From: Anseranas semipalmata
Taxonomy: Eukaryota; Chordata; Aves; Anseriformes; Anseranatidae
Reading direction: 5' to 3'
Assembly (NCBI GenBank): GCA_013399115.1
Contig: VXAA01001237.1
Coordinates: 274,933-338,932 of the forward strand
DNA length: 64,000 nucleotides
Shown: in pieces, positions 13,601 through 28,600 of the stretch
Layout of the letters: every line of letters begins with the position of its first letter
How positions within the stretch are numbered: position 1 is the stretch's first letter
The notes under the pieces: model-generated
Database searches by the model: none
The model's input: the letters and a program-made list of their open reading frames with translations, nothing else
Told to the model about the DNA's origin: nothing
Position numbers and translations under genes: made by a program

Positions 13601-16600
13601 ATCAATAATAACAGACACAACATCCTTAATTATTTAAATGAATCAGGCCTAAACTGAACTGTATATCTCAAATATCTGTATCTATTTGCATACTTTCTTT
13701 TCTATTTTAGAGACTATTTTGCTTGCACCCATCACTTAGCAGCAGAATGTCTTCTATCTATAATAATGAAATACCCCCTAGAGTGCCTGGTTCTCCTCTC
13801 TTACTGAGACAAAGTCAAAGCCATAATCAAGAAATAACATCTTTCCTATCGATTTAATCTATTTATTTTCATGCTCAGCTGGTTTATCTGTTTAAGAAGG
13901 ATGTCAGGTAATTCTTACTATGGTGAAAAATCATTTTCCTTTTTTCTCTTTCCTTTTTTCTTTTTTCTTTTCCCTTTATTCTATCTTCCTTTAAGGCAAC
14001 TTTGCAGAGTTTTCTCCAAGAGATCAGCAGCTTTGAATTGTCCTAATTGCAAATTCATTTCACTGACAGATACCCTGACCAAGAACTAGCTTATTATTAG
14101 TCTCTACTATGTGCTTTGTTCTGAGCTTTGTAATATACTTCATTTCAGAAGTTAAATTTGAAAGTTTTAAAGTTTAATCTTCATTTTATACAAAGAAACT
14201 AACATTCTCACCTTTATTCATGCAGTATTACAAATTAAGGCTATATATACACTGGAATCAAAATTGTTTGAGTAAGGATAGACTTAATATGTGGTCAAAA
14301 CTCTAACAGTCAAAGTGAACCTGTTTAAGCACATATTGAATTTAAGCTGTTGAGCTGTACTGTGAAAATTACCTACCATCTATTTCTGAAGCATAAACCT
14401 CACCAAACATCATCCAGTAGGGTTGAAACACAATATCTCGTGCCAGAGTCCAAGAAGGAGGCTCTTCTGGTGAAAGTATTGCCTTTCGTGACACTCCAAA
14501 ACTCAACAGGACTATGGCCATCATGACCACAATACAGAACATGTTAGCTGTCTGGGCACAGAAGAATTAGTGTCAATTATATGTAAAGGAGACATATATT
14601 TTAGGGAAGAAAATTAGTCACTGCTTTTACAACAGGAATACAGAAATAGGCTAACAATCTAATATGCTGGAGGAAATAAAAACGTTTTCTAGAGATTAAA
14701 ATCAACTCTGGACCAAAAAGGCCACAAGTCCTACTTGTCTCTCAAGTCTCTCTAAAGATCTTAAGCAAGATTTGAAAAATGCAGACAGCTTCTGATGGTG
14801 CTTTTCACCAGTGGCATCTTCGTCCAAAGTGAGAGTAAGGAATAGCAGTTCAAATGATTTTTCCTTCTAACACTGAATCAGAATTACTATGCAAGACAGA
14901 ATATAAAAGTATTAATAAGATAGTTCCCAATAACGGAGGGAAATTACAGTGGGAATCTACATATGTCCCTCAAGACTAGGCAGCAGTTCAGCAGCAGTTC
15001 TGATACCAAAAGAGAAAAAAAATTAACTTTGATCTCAGAGAAATTTTGCCTGCTAAAAATGGGATATAATTATTTGAATCAAAATGTAAAATAATTATGA
15101 GACAGCTTCCATGAGCTAGGGGAATTATCTATAGTAGGGAGCCTGTCTGCAAGACACGGTGATTTTTCTTCCTTCTGTTATCAAGCTGGATCAGAAACTC
15201 AACTCAAACACAACCCTTCTCCAAGGAACCAAGTGAAAATGGCTTTTGTGAATAAACTCAAATAATGAATAAATTAGAACTGAAATCTGATTATTTTCAA
15301 CTCGCGAACATAAAAAATCATGGTATTTTCAGGTAATACATTCATTATGAGTTATTACGTAATATCTCCTTTGACCACCATTCTTTTCTGTCACTTTTGA
15401 CCCTTACAACCTTCTCAGTATATGTCATGACTACAAGAAAATTGCCTCACAGTGTAATACTTACCATTTTCCCAATCATTGTCAGATATGGACCAGCATG
15501 CTGGTTCACAGCAAAAAGATCAAGGAGCCGGGCATACCAAAATATTATATCCAAGCAATAAAGTAGCCGCCCTGCAGTTTGAACAGGGGGGTCGGACCAG
15601 CGCAAGCCAAAACCAATCATAAACAGGATGATGGCTATAGAATCAGTAAAATTCCAGTATTCATAAATCCACACCTTCACCTTTTGGCAGAATTTTCCAG
15701 GTTCTGAGATAAATACCTGAATAGAATGTGGAAAAAAAAAAAAAAAAAGAAACAGAAACTCCATTAAAATCACAGATACATTCTTTGACCTTTTCTGTCT
15801 GAACAGTTTTACGATTTTTGGGAATGTATTTTTTTCTTTTTCTTTTTTTTTTTTTTGCAGGTCCACATAATACACACTACATTCATTTATTGAGGTTTAG
15901 ACTTAATCTATAATGTCATATTGCTCAAGCATGCCATGCCAAAAAGGATAGCTCTTCCTAAGGAAAAACAAATCCTGAGCCTGAAGAGTATGTTCCTCAG
16001 CAGAAAAGAACAGGCAGTATAGAACAGTTATGGTTATGTATCATTATAAATTAATAAGTATTTTCTAGAGGAATAGTCATGACCCGCAATAGCGCTTTCA
16101 AAAGCCCCTAAGTCGTGGAAAGTATCAACCTAACCTTGCTGATCGGAAAATAATGCCTATTATTTTGGACTGAAAATATAAAGTAAGATCCTTGTATTGC
16201 ACCAAGGACATGCTAAAAAAAGGAGTGCTGGCAACTAGCAAGGTATAGAATGAAATGTTCACTCCTTGAACTGTGAGGTGCCCCAAAGGGATTTTAAGCT
16301 TCACTGAGCAAATATGTGAAGTGGAATCTTTGGGAGGCTGTAAATAAAACCTCTACATGTTGTGTGAGTGAGGCCAATTATGCAGTGCTATGTAAGATCA
16401 CACTGATAAGAACCAAGCAAAGGAGAGATTTTTAAATGTTATGCCCTGATCCTGCAAGAATTTACGCATATGAACACATTCATGTAAACAAGTGATCCTA
16501 CTCAATTCAGCTTGACTAACTCCTATGAGGAACTAGTTGCAGGATCAGGGCCTAAGGCTTTAACCATTATTTGATACAATCTAGAGAAATGCAGGCTTGC

Positions 16601-19600
16601 AGTTATATATAACAAGACCCTCAGCAGTTAATCAGCTGGACGTGTAAGACACATTGTCCTACAAAATCTTTGACAGCTGCCCAGAACTAGTACATGGACA
16701 AAGAAAATCAAGAAGAAATGAATTTCAAGGTCTCCAATGAATGTTAATGCCAAAAAGAAGAGCTGATGTTTCCACTGTACCACCACCAATACGATGCAAC
16801 AGCACACCAGTGATCTCCAAAGTACTTGATATTTCATATCCTTTTTTTCCCATTAGACAATCCTTGTATAGATTTTTTTTCAGTTTTACCTCATGCAGCC
16901 ACAGAACTTCTATGTTCATCGCAAACTTCAATATGTTTATAGCATTTCTGCTGCCCCTTAAAATCCTTCACCTCTCTCATACTGATGTTGTAGTCTTCTG
17001 AGTGATCTGTTGTAACAGCATCCTTCACTCAGAACTGTGAATACTTTGTTTTATTCTTCTAAAAGTACAGCATTCCAGAAGCCATATAAAGGACACCTCA
17101 CACCACTGTTGGTTACTACTCTGCCAATTCCACACTGAAGATATGTCTGATCAGATAAAACAGTTTGGGAAATATACAGCTGCATTTGTTCCCAGCCTCG
17201 GGTCTGGAGCCCAAGGTGTGTTCAGAAACTCAGACATAATCAACTGCAATTAATTGTAATTAACTTTGATTGGAGTATTATTTTTGCATGCCCAACCAAT
17301 CCAGCATTAAAATTTGCTGGCTTTTTTTTTTCAGTTTCTAGACGATCAGTTAGATTTGATAGAGAGCCTTACATTATTCTACGTATAACAACTGATAACA
17401 ATGGTCACACTCATGGTAATATCTAAAGACAAATTCCATATTCATTATCTAATCTAATGATCTGTTCCAAAAAATTAAGAAATGGGTACCTACACTGGGG
17501 CTCCAAAACCCAGAGATTTAAGGACAAACTTCAAGATGTATTTTGAAAGTCCAAGTACTGGTCTTTGTAAAAAAAAAAACTTCATAAAAATAAATGTCCT
17601 ATGTAATTCTTTCCTCTGCTAAATTCTCTCCAATGGAGAATTCACAATTTGGCATTCTCCAGTTTATTTTTCTGGTTTATAATATATACTTTATAGATGA
17701 GAAATGTGAATGGAAAAGCTTACCTCCCTAACTTTTTCAATGGCTGTGCTGAAAATATATATAATAACAAGCCACTCTTGCACACTCGGTCTTGGTTCCA
17801 TCTTCACCAACACAGTGTAAGTGAAGAGCATGAGAAATGCCATGTATGCCATCTACAAAACACACAGTATATAATCCAGATGCATGAAAATATCCAACAA
17901 ATTTCTGCAAACATATTAACAAATGATTACCCTGATTGTAACAAAATATACTTTGAATATAAATATATATTCAAACTACTGGGGCACTTCAAGATTTTTG
18001 AGCCCAGCTCTTCAAAGTATTTTTATGGCAATACCCTTAAACATCATCTGAAAACTGGTGTTCTGGTGCTCAAAATATGGAAGCAGAGGATGAACTATTG
18101 CAGTGCATGTTCACCTAGGCCCCAACCCCACAATATGAGATGGACTATTATCTATCTTTCTTCTAACTATCTATCTAAATATTAACTATCTGCACATTGT
18201 TACTTGAATGTAAAGGCAGTGCTACGCTTTTATCCTAACCTTCTGTAGGAGCAAGTAACCATTGTCAAAGCTAAGAGAATCACTTGCCTTACAAAACACA
18301 AAAAAGAATAACATATGTATGGAAAACATATTTAAAAGGTAACAAAACTTGCCATAAACATACTTGAAATAGCAGATTAACAACATATAAATTGGTTGAC
18401 TACAACCTGTTAAAGGAGTAACTGTTTACATACACAGTGTGTATGACCCAACAGGCAGCCTGATCTTAAATATCCTAAGTTCTGCTAATATAGGGTTAGT
18501 TACTCAAATTGATTTAATAAATCCATGTAGCATAAATGCAAATTGATTTAATAAATGTTTTGTAGCAAATGATCTTTTATAGATTAATATTCGCTCCTTC
18601 AGAAAGAGTTCCTAAATAGAGGGATGCATATGTGTGTGAAAGCATATGCACTTAAAGTCAGGTTGAAACCTATCTCTACATGTGCAACTAACCACTGTGA
18701 AAAAGCTGTGCTCAGGTTTTTCTTTACTTCCTTACAAATGTTTTGTGTTTTTTTTCTGTATTTTTTTTCTTTTCTGGTGTGTGTGTGTTGGGGGTGTTGT
18801 TTGGCTGTTTTTTTTTTACTGCAGCTGCACGATTTTAGATGAAAACTTTTCATTCAAATGTCTTCCCATTCACCACCACCACCAAGTGACTGTAAATCCA
18901 AGTTGGACAAAGAAAAAGTGACATCAAGTGGTATTTGAAGAAGCAGGGGAGAATTTTGGCAGTCCAAGTTCTTGTGCGATGACCAACCGTGTGAAACCAG
19001 AACTTGACAATTGGTGCATTGTAGAACTCATAGATTTTTCTAGTGCCAGGCAGGTTTCCTTGTCCACCATCTACTTGGCTTTCACCAGACTTCTGAGCCA
19101 CCTTCTCCACATCGTAATCCTTCTTTAAAAGGAAACAGCATTTTAAAATTAAGAAACCATGGTCTATGATTGCAAAGGTTGTGCCATGTTAGAAGAAGGC
19201 ACAGATGTTTAAAAGATTTTGAACAGCTTTGTTCAGAATATATTATTCCTGTAGCTTGATTTTATCTGGTTACAAACATCTCATTAGCATTCCCACTTTT
19301 CCATTACAAATAGCATTTAGAGTTTGCTCTTAAGATTACAGGCAATGGACTGCGCATCAGCAGACCTGAATCTGCTCCTGTTTCTGACACACATTTCCCT
19401 AAGCCTTTAAGCAAGTCACTTATCCCCCTGTATCTCACATCCTGTATCTGTAAAATACAGATAAATAACTCCCAATATGACTTAAGTGTGTTAGCTATAA
19501 TTCCATTCACATATGTGGGGCACTCTGAAATAAGGGAATGAGTACCACAGTTCAGTTCATTGTATGCAGTTTGAATACAGTTGCATAGAAAATGTCAGGA

Positions 19601-22600
19601 CACTGAAGTTCTAAATACAGAATTCAGTTTCTGCTTTTGGTGTATTGTACGCCTGATTAGAAGATGAGGATGAAATAAGTATTCTCTTACAAAATATGCC
19701 TGCAAAAAATACAGGTAACTTCTTTATTATCCTCAACAAAATAAAAACAAAGGAAAAAACAAACTTGATTCTGCATTCACAGTTTGACACTCATACAAGA
19801 ATATATGAGTTGCTGCTGAAGCCTAGGAAAAGGTGCATACCCACAGCAGTGGGCAACTGAAAGAAAAAAAAAAAGAAAGAAAGAAAATGCTGAAAGAAGT
19901 TTTAAGAGATGAAGGGGGAGAGGCCTGGGCAAACTATAGATAGTTAATAGTTACATAGGGCTGGAGGAACCAAACTATATCATTCAGTTTTGTTTCAGCA
20001 TTGGCCAATTGCCATGACTGATATCAGTGCTAAAACTTACTGTTACTAGATACCTGCAGTATAGCATTTTTGGGGACATAGCGATTTATCCTGACTACAC
20101 AATATTTCCTTGTGTTATGAGGGGAAAACTGATTATTTTTCCATCATCTTTGACTCAGAGAAGTACTAAAACAGAGAAACTGATACACAGAATCATCCTG
20201 ACATATTAACAGCAGATCCTTTGAGGTAAAGTGGATTATTTGTCCCATGAAAAACTGCAATTTCCAGCTGCAGCAGGTCAATGGAATTTATGACCATGTG
20301 TGAAAGAAGTCTACATAGCACTTGTACATTGTTGAAATTTTCTGTATTTTCTTCTACTCTATTTCGTATCATAGTATTTAAGAAAAGTAGCTCAGCCTTT
20401 TGTTTTAAACAGCACTGTATTAGATAAAATCAGAAGTTAAGGCTATTGCTAGCTCAGAAAGGAAGAAGCCCTGTCTGATGCACGTCAGAAAAGCGCTTAC
20501 ACACATTGCTGTGTTGCCTTCTACCAGACTGCAGAGGGTCCCTACAGCAGGTAATTACAATTTGCCTTTCCTCCATATCATAGCTGTTACCTAACCCCAC
20601 AGAAAGCATTTTTGATTTGACTATATTAGACAGGCACTGCAGGGGGTAAGAGCTTCGAGCATTTTCCTGCATCAGATAGGAAATACAGGCATGGCACTGA
20701 CAGGTCTGTCATTCTGCTGTGAATGCCCTTGACAATAATCCACTCTCCTTTATTTTACACAAATTGTAAGTTAACAGAAAAGGTCCCAAGCAATCCACAA
20801 CACGTATCGGCTGTAGGCAGAGCAAGTAAGATTGCTTGACACATTTCACTCGATAATCATGTTTTCACTGGCCAACACCTCACCAACATTTACCTGTTGA
20901 TGTCTCCCTCAGACTGAAAACTTCTAGAAATTTTCAGTTCAGGAAGTGCCTTTTGAAGAACAAGTAAAAGAAAGGACACACAACTCTGCTTATCAGAAGT
21001 CTGGAAGAATTCAGATCTTAACAGGGAAAGATTTCACCTATGCTTGAGACTCTCTAAAGTCAGATTTAAGAAGGACTTTTGTGCAACTGCAGGTCCCTGC
21101 AGTGCTTCAGGACTCAGTTCAAATGATTAAACCAAAAGCAGAGCCCTTCTCTTGTGCTTTAAATGACATCTCTACTAGGCTCAAGAGACTCAGAAGTAGA
21201 GATAACCTGTTTTTGAACAAGGAGGACAGAGAATTTTTACCGTAAAATAATGGCATAATTGACAGTTAATTATAACCTCTTTGCACTCCTCTGAGGTTGG
21301 GAAGGATTTTCTCAATAAGACCAATACAGGACAGACAAAGTGACTTGTCCAAGGTCCCTTCAGTCTCTGTCCAAACGAGGGATCAAACCTCTACTTCTTG
21401 ATAATCTGGTCCCAACGTTTCCAGCTGATCACTCCCTCCTCATTCGACAGACCGTGACACACAAATGACTGTTCATCACAGACTAACCAGAGACACTACA
21501 TCTTTAGTGATGGGTGGGCTCTGATCCCCATGGTACCATGTGAACTGGTGGAAGTCTTGAGACTGAGGCACATGAGACATTTCTGCCTTGCTTTTAAACT
21601 CCAGCATCAAGATAGTGGGAGGCAGGAGAATACTTATAATGACCTAAAAGAGAAACATAAGATTCAGGAAAATAATTCAGCAGTGACAGCATTGACCTGA
21701 GGCCAAAGTCAGCCATGCATGGTGCCAGCACAAGCCCGTAGCTATTCCACTGGCCTGGGAGGGAGCCACTGGGGTGGAAATCTCCATATCACACTCCTAT
21801 AGCCTCTGAAGAAGTGTGTTGCTCTTGATTGTTTTGTGGCTTTGGAGAGAGTTAATGGTATCTGGGGATACTGTAGATACTGTTTCCTATGTTTGGAGGG
21901 CATTCCTGCCATCAGCAGCTCTGTCGGAGAACCAGGAATGCGGGGCAGCGAGAACATGTGGGGAGGGATCGGAGGGTGCTGAGGAAATCAGACAAAGAAA
22001 ACTCAGGAGATGTGTTCTGCTAATGTCATCCCCCAGATGCTAGTACTGTACTAGTACCAGCAAGTACTGTCCTCCCTCCCCTGCCTTTCTTTTCTCTCCC
22101 AGATGCACATGTTCCAATACATGCTCAAGTACATCTGTCTTAATCTGCATTAGACTCATATGATTAGCATCATAACCACAAAGACATGCATAAAGCATCT
22201 AAATGCTCCAAAAGCTACAATGAGTAAAGTTACCTTAAACCAGGAGTTCTTCCGCATCTTCAGGCGTCCCATCCACATATCAGTCAGCAGCATCTGTGTG
22301 CAAGTATGAGATACAAAAGGCCGCAGGCCCACAGACACTGCTAGTTTTAAGCAAGTTGAGTTGCTCCAATTTTTCAGTTCATATGTCAGCAACTTCATGG
22401 CCATCTGTTCATTTTGTTTGAATGCTTTTTCCAGTACATCTAAGGCAAGCTGCCCAAATTCCCTAAAGCAGAAAAGAATTAACAGGGACCAGTTGAAACT
22501 CAGAATCACTACTGCAAAGAGGTTGGACTGAAAGCTCCATTAGCTAAAGTTCAGCTAAAAAACACAGTAGGTATGCCTTCTCCCATTTTTCCCATTGCTT

Positions 22601-25600
22601 TATAAATGTATCTAGTGAAAAATAATTTGGGGAGTAAATGTAAATATTCAGTCCTAATCACAAAGTTTAATGTCATCCTGGTTTCTATTTTTTGATTTAT
22701 TTACTTTGTTCTTAATCTCATTCAGTGATCAAAATGGACTCTACAAAGTTCTGGGTATTTCCATCAGTGGCTCCTCATCACTGTGGGGAAAGAAGTACAG
22801 CAGGCAGTTGGAAAAGCCTCTTCTTTTACACTGGCTTTTACACATCTCTGCTGGGGAGACTCTGACAGGAAGATATGTCCTCCTTTAAATTAAGCTTTGG
22901 GCCTGCATGCAGAACAGGCCAGCACATCTTACTGTGCTCTGAATGTGAGGAATTATGGTTGCAAAACAATAATGACAATATGTCATTAACAAGAAAAACT
23001 ACCAGAAAATGCTACAATGAAATAACAAACTTGAAGAAAATTCTTGGTCTACTTCATTTTTGATTCACTCAGATATTTTCAGCAAACATTTTTCTTAAGG
23101 TCTTATGCAGAGCAGGACTTAAGGACTCATTTTACTTTGTTCATTACCAGGTATTATAGGTTGGAAAAGTTTAACACAGGTGTGTCATAATGGCTTTTTA
23201 ACAAGTTAAGCTGGTAAGGTAAGCTATAAGGGAAATTTCAACCTTCCACTTGACCACGTAGCAAACAGTGAGATATGTCCTACTCACCTCTATTTTCATG
23301 TTCAACTATGCAACTAGATAACGTGCTAACAGTTTTCCCTTAACTCTTGACCACACTGTGCACTAATACAGAGCTCCATTATAAGTTACAAACAGTAGGG
23401 AGCAGAAGGCATCTTGCACTCCACAGTCTGCAGCTGCATTTAATTTACATACTGTTAGTGGATTATGAAAAAGTCTAACCATTCTAAGCACTGCTGATCT
23501 TTATTAACAGAAGTGAAGGGAGAACTCATACTTTGAGTACTTCTTAAGTTCTTCTGAAGTGTCATCCACCATGTTGCTCTGTTTAGCTTCATGTGCCATT
23601 GCCCTGTAAAGTTTACAAGCCACAACTGCTTTGACCATGGCTTCCTCTCCATGCTGCCAAAAGAACATTGCCATCTTCTGCCTTTTCATTAATACTGCCC
23701 AAACCAGGAGGTCATTATAGGGGTAGATAAAGCCAGATGACTCATAGTTCTCTGCAAAGTTTATATCCTCTTTTGACTTCTTCTTAGATTTATGGAAACC
23801 AGTGGATCTTTCCTATAAATTTGTTTAAAAAAAAAAACACAAAATCTCTATGAATGGTTGAGGTTCAGATTAACATAAATAAAATCACACACAATTCTGA
23901 ATTGCAAGTAGCAAACTGTTTAATTGTTATATGCATCTAAGTCATAAACCAAAGCTAGGATTACATGCAGTTTATCAATGCTAAGAAGCTGATAACATTA
24001 GCGGAGGGAAAACACTCCTTGCTCTGTACCCTCTCCATTTACAGCATTGGGCAGTCTCCAACCCCATGATACCAAGATACTACATTCACTCTTCTCTTGT
24101 ATTTGCATCATGACAACAGAAAAAGCAAACAGTAGATTGAAACATATATGAAGGACTTATGATAGTTAAAGGTGATTTTTACTGTCTACCACACTTGCAG
24201 TGTAAATTTTCTACACTTTCCTATCTCCACTAAAGGCAACGAAAATGTCTTACTGGTTTAAGGGAGGTGAATCACAGGTTGTCTCAGTGCTGTAATAGGT
24301 TCATTTTGGCTCAGACTAATTCTAATAAAGCCAATTAAACTCATTCAACCCTATGTTTAGCCTATCAGATATATGTATGTGGTGATCTTTGCTCTTTTAT
24401 CATTCTTTCTTTGAAAGCAAACAATGTCTTTGTTTTCCAGATATCAGAACTGTATCTCTTCTTACTGTAGCTACTTTAATAAGCAATCATGAGAAAACAT
24501 CAGGAAAGCCAGAAAATTCCTACTGCTGCTTCCAAATAAGAAGAGTTTTCAGCCATACTTGATGTTCACAGATTTGGTGATACTACAGTTCAGTGAATAA
24601 AAGCCCGTATCAACAGGTGGATGGAAGTCAAAAAGTATTATGGGAGAAGTCCTTTATGTCATGAACAGTGGTCAGTAAAACCTTATGATAAAAAACAACC
24701 TGTACAGCATATGTCTAAAATAAATCTCTCAGTAAACTGATTACAGAATCACGGAATCATTTAGGTTGGAAAAGACCTCCAAGATCACCTAGTCCAACCA
24801 TTAACCTAACACTACCAAGTCCTCCACTAAACCCTATCACTAAGCTCTACGTCTAAACGTCTTTTGAAGACCTCCAGGGATGGTGACTCAACCACTTCCC
24901 TGGGCAGCCTGTTCCAAAGCCTCACAACCCTTTCAGTAAAGAAGTTTTTCCTAGTATCCAACCTAAACCTCCCCTGGTGCAACTTAAGCCCATTCCCCCT
25001 TGTCCTATCACCTGGTGCGTGGGAGAAGAGACCAATCCCCACCTCGCTACAGCCTCCTTTAAGGTACCTGTAGAGAGTGATAAGGTCGCCCCTGAGCCTC
25101 CTCTTCTCCAGGCTAAACAACCCCAGCTCCCTCAGCCGCTCCTCATAGGACTTGTTCTCCAGACCCCTCACCAGCTTCGTTGCCCTTCTCTGGACACGCT
25201 CCAGCACATTGACGTCCTTCCTGTAGTGAGGGGCCCAAAACTGAACACAGGACTCAAGTTGAGGCCTCACCACAGCCAAGTGCAATCACTAGGGGGACAA
25301 TCACTTCCTGCTGGCCACGCTGTTTCTGATACAAGCCAGGATGCTGTTGGCCTTCTTGGCCACCTGAGCACACTGCTGATTAGCAACCTAATAAATCCTA
25401 AGCACAGTTTAAAACTAGCAATTACATTACCTTGCATTTGTAAGGCTGTGCTGTTCTGAAGAATTGAGAATGTAAAGTATTTTCAGCAGATCCCATTCTG
25501 CTACCCGTCTGATTACTCTGATGAAGTGAATGAGACAGGTTCTGAGAAAAGCTGGAGAGCACTCTCTAGATGCAATGGCACACCATAAAACAGAAGAAGA

Positions 25601-28600
25601 GAAATGCAAATTAGGGACAAAGTTTGCCTGTATTTATCTCTGATTTCAATAGTGCTTGTGCAGTTATTCAGAGACTAGTGAGTTGGCCATCATTGTAACT
25701 ACAGCTGGAGCTTATACCATCAAGGAAAAAATGGCCTGTTTCACATTTAATTTAAGAAATATATATTTTTCTGAATCTCCAAAAGACAAAATACTGATTT
25801 CCCCAATAACACCCACGAGTTAAAACAACAGAGCTTGCACTACAGTGGGATCACCGAACCTGGAATCTCTTCCAAGTGCCTGTCCTTACAAAAGGTGCCA
25901 CAAGCTCTTTAAAAGACAAAAGTCCTCTGAATGTTTTGCTGACTATTTCATCCAATTGATAGCATGTCTAGCATTTTGTCTAGATATTAGGCATATTTGT
26001 CTGTTTTATTTGTAGCTTTTCCACAGCTGATAAATTCATAAAACAGGCAAGCATGGAATACACTTAACTGATGGTCTTCAGACAAACCACAATGACATCC
26101 TGAGCTATTTTCAGGTGTCACACTTTGGCTTTTCTTTGTGACCAGTGGTAGCCATTTCACAGAAGTTACCTTGTGTTTTCTGTATAGATCATTGTACAGA
26201 ATTCGGAAATTCTTCCTTGTGTAGCTGCTCCGATAAGCTCCACCAAGGAGGTACTCTATCACCAGCCCAATATCAATCAGGGATATCTTATAATCTGAAG
26301 GAAGTGTACTCTGAAACACCAAATGTCACAAGCATTTTGTGATGTTATTACATGCAACATTTAACCCCTGCTGCTATTAGGGAACTCTGGGAGAAGGTGC
26401 AACTAACAGCTACCGCATCTGTCAGGAGGTGTAAACTTTCTTTAAGCATATGGAATTTCTCTAGGAGGGAGAAAACAGGCACAATAACATTTTAGCCTAA
26501 GAAATGTGACATCTGCTGTCCACTGCATACACATCACATAAGGACATACATTGCAATGTTCACAAGACAAGCTGCATTCAATGTTGAAGGTAATTGTACT
26601 TCAGCACAATCACCAACAGCCAGATAGGCTGATAAAAATCTTCCTTTTCTGATAACAAAGAAAACCGGCATGGTACAATTTGCTCATTAAACCAGTTCAT
26701 TAACTAAAAATGAAGACGTAGATGAAGCATGTATTTAATGTTGTAGAATAACTCCAGGAGGCTGGTAGTCTCTTGTAGAGGCTCAAGACTGTCATGATAA
26801 CTAGGACAGCAGCTGTACTTATATTAGCTATACCTTCCAAGTATGTCACTACATGTGTTTAAAGCATCATTGCTTCCCTGTTTACATCCAATGTACTTCC
26901 AAGACACAAGGCTTGTGACAGATTATCTGAAGAACAGGTTATCTTCCATGCAGATTTTAAATATTACCAGTAAAACCTTAAACCACAACTCTTAGAGATG
27001 AAAAATGGGCCTGCCTGTACATATACAGGATCAGAGGTGTTACGTATTCCAAACAGCCTATGCCTTTCAGACTGTGAAAAGCCATTTTCTTCATTAGGCT
27101 GAGCTTTTTTCAACGGACTTTAGTGGCAACCCTCAGTACAGCCAGCTAAGGCCACCCAATCTTGGGGAACAAGAGGCACCAACATGTTGAGAACTCTGGG
27201 GCAAAAGCACGTCTCACAGGATAGAACTTGCCAGCTCTGAAATTAAGAGATAGGCCGGTATTTATGACTACCTATACTTGTAGATACTTCTCTGCATGAA
27301 AAACATGTATTTTACAATAGCAGGGGTAAACTGCAATGTATCTTCATTCAAACATAGCAGCAGCAAAGCTGGTCACACTAATGGAGAAAACATTTCCATT
27401 CTCAGCATCGAAAAGTAGAATATTTTCAACACTGAGCTCTTCCAGGTCCATCATACAAATTAGACCTGAAAGATGTCCATCAGTATGGGAAAGCACAGAA
27501 AATAGCTTGCCATGAAGATCAGAATACCCTGCACCTATCTACAGCAGCATCAATGAGATTGACATGAAGGTCACCCACAATAACAAAATCTTCTCAGAAA
27601 TCCCAATACTTGAGACCAGAGAACTCTGCAAACAGTCAGATTTAACCTTTTTTTATTTTTTTTTATTTTTTTTTATCTTAGTATTCATAACATGGAAAGA
27701 ATTGGCCAATTAATCTAGTTTGGGATCTAGGCATCTCCTGCAGTGTAGACTAGATGCACAAAGAACAGCTCATCCCTTTCTGGCTAAGCGATGCTGTCAG
27801 GTATGATAGATAATGAAAATATGGAATAAATTAAATGTAGCTAAATAACCAGGCTGCTACTAAACTAACTCAGCCAGAGCTCCATGCAGTAGTCATCCAC
27901 TGCCACCTTCTGTTCTCCCAGACACTGCAGCACATTAAAATAGTATATCTTGTCACAGCATCTTTCTGTTACTGCTTAACATGGAAAAACTTTTTTTAGC
28001 TTTAGGGGAAAAAAAGAAAAATGCTAAAGCGGTAAGCATAATTATTGCACTAATTCACTAAGTCTTTTGTACAATCCCTTCATAATGTCACTTTAGTAAC
28101 TCGAGAAAGAGACAGTCTGATCTATACAAACTGCCTGGCTTTGAAATTAAGGTACAGGACCCTCGGGAGCATTCAGTAGTAGTAGGTTAGTTAATTGCTT
28201 GGGGGGATTAGTGGGATGAAGATAAAACCATTTAGTAGATAGAGGAGTGTAGCAATGAACCTATCACTTTTATTCCTTCATATTCCCCAGTATTGTCTAG
28301 TAGCAGTATGCCACTGGACACTAAAGTTTTAAGTTACTATTTTTGCTTCCCAGCCTCTCCTATATCCATTACCTGTTTCACATCTCGAAGTAGGTGATGC
28401 AAAAGTAGATTTGATGGTCCTTGTTTCTGTGATATGAAAAGAAAAAAAGTAAACCAACACATCTTTCTACATTTGAAAAACAATACTGTCAGGGAAAGAA
28501 ATTTAAAGATCTTCAGAATAAGCCACTGCGATTCACACTGTCCCCAAAAACCTCTTCAAAAACATTTCAGCTCCAATCTGTAACACCTCTACTATCTTAA

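Larger units (their letters stand above)
8472..15464. other. Introns 21-24 around channel exons
   Basis: Apart from exons 22-24 and the repeat fragment at 11,340, this stretch is AT-rich unique sequence. A moderately GC-richer part at 9,300-9,760 gives short open frames on both strands without recognisable similarity. Pyrimidine-rich sequence lies at 13,930-13,990. Confidence 0.6.
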
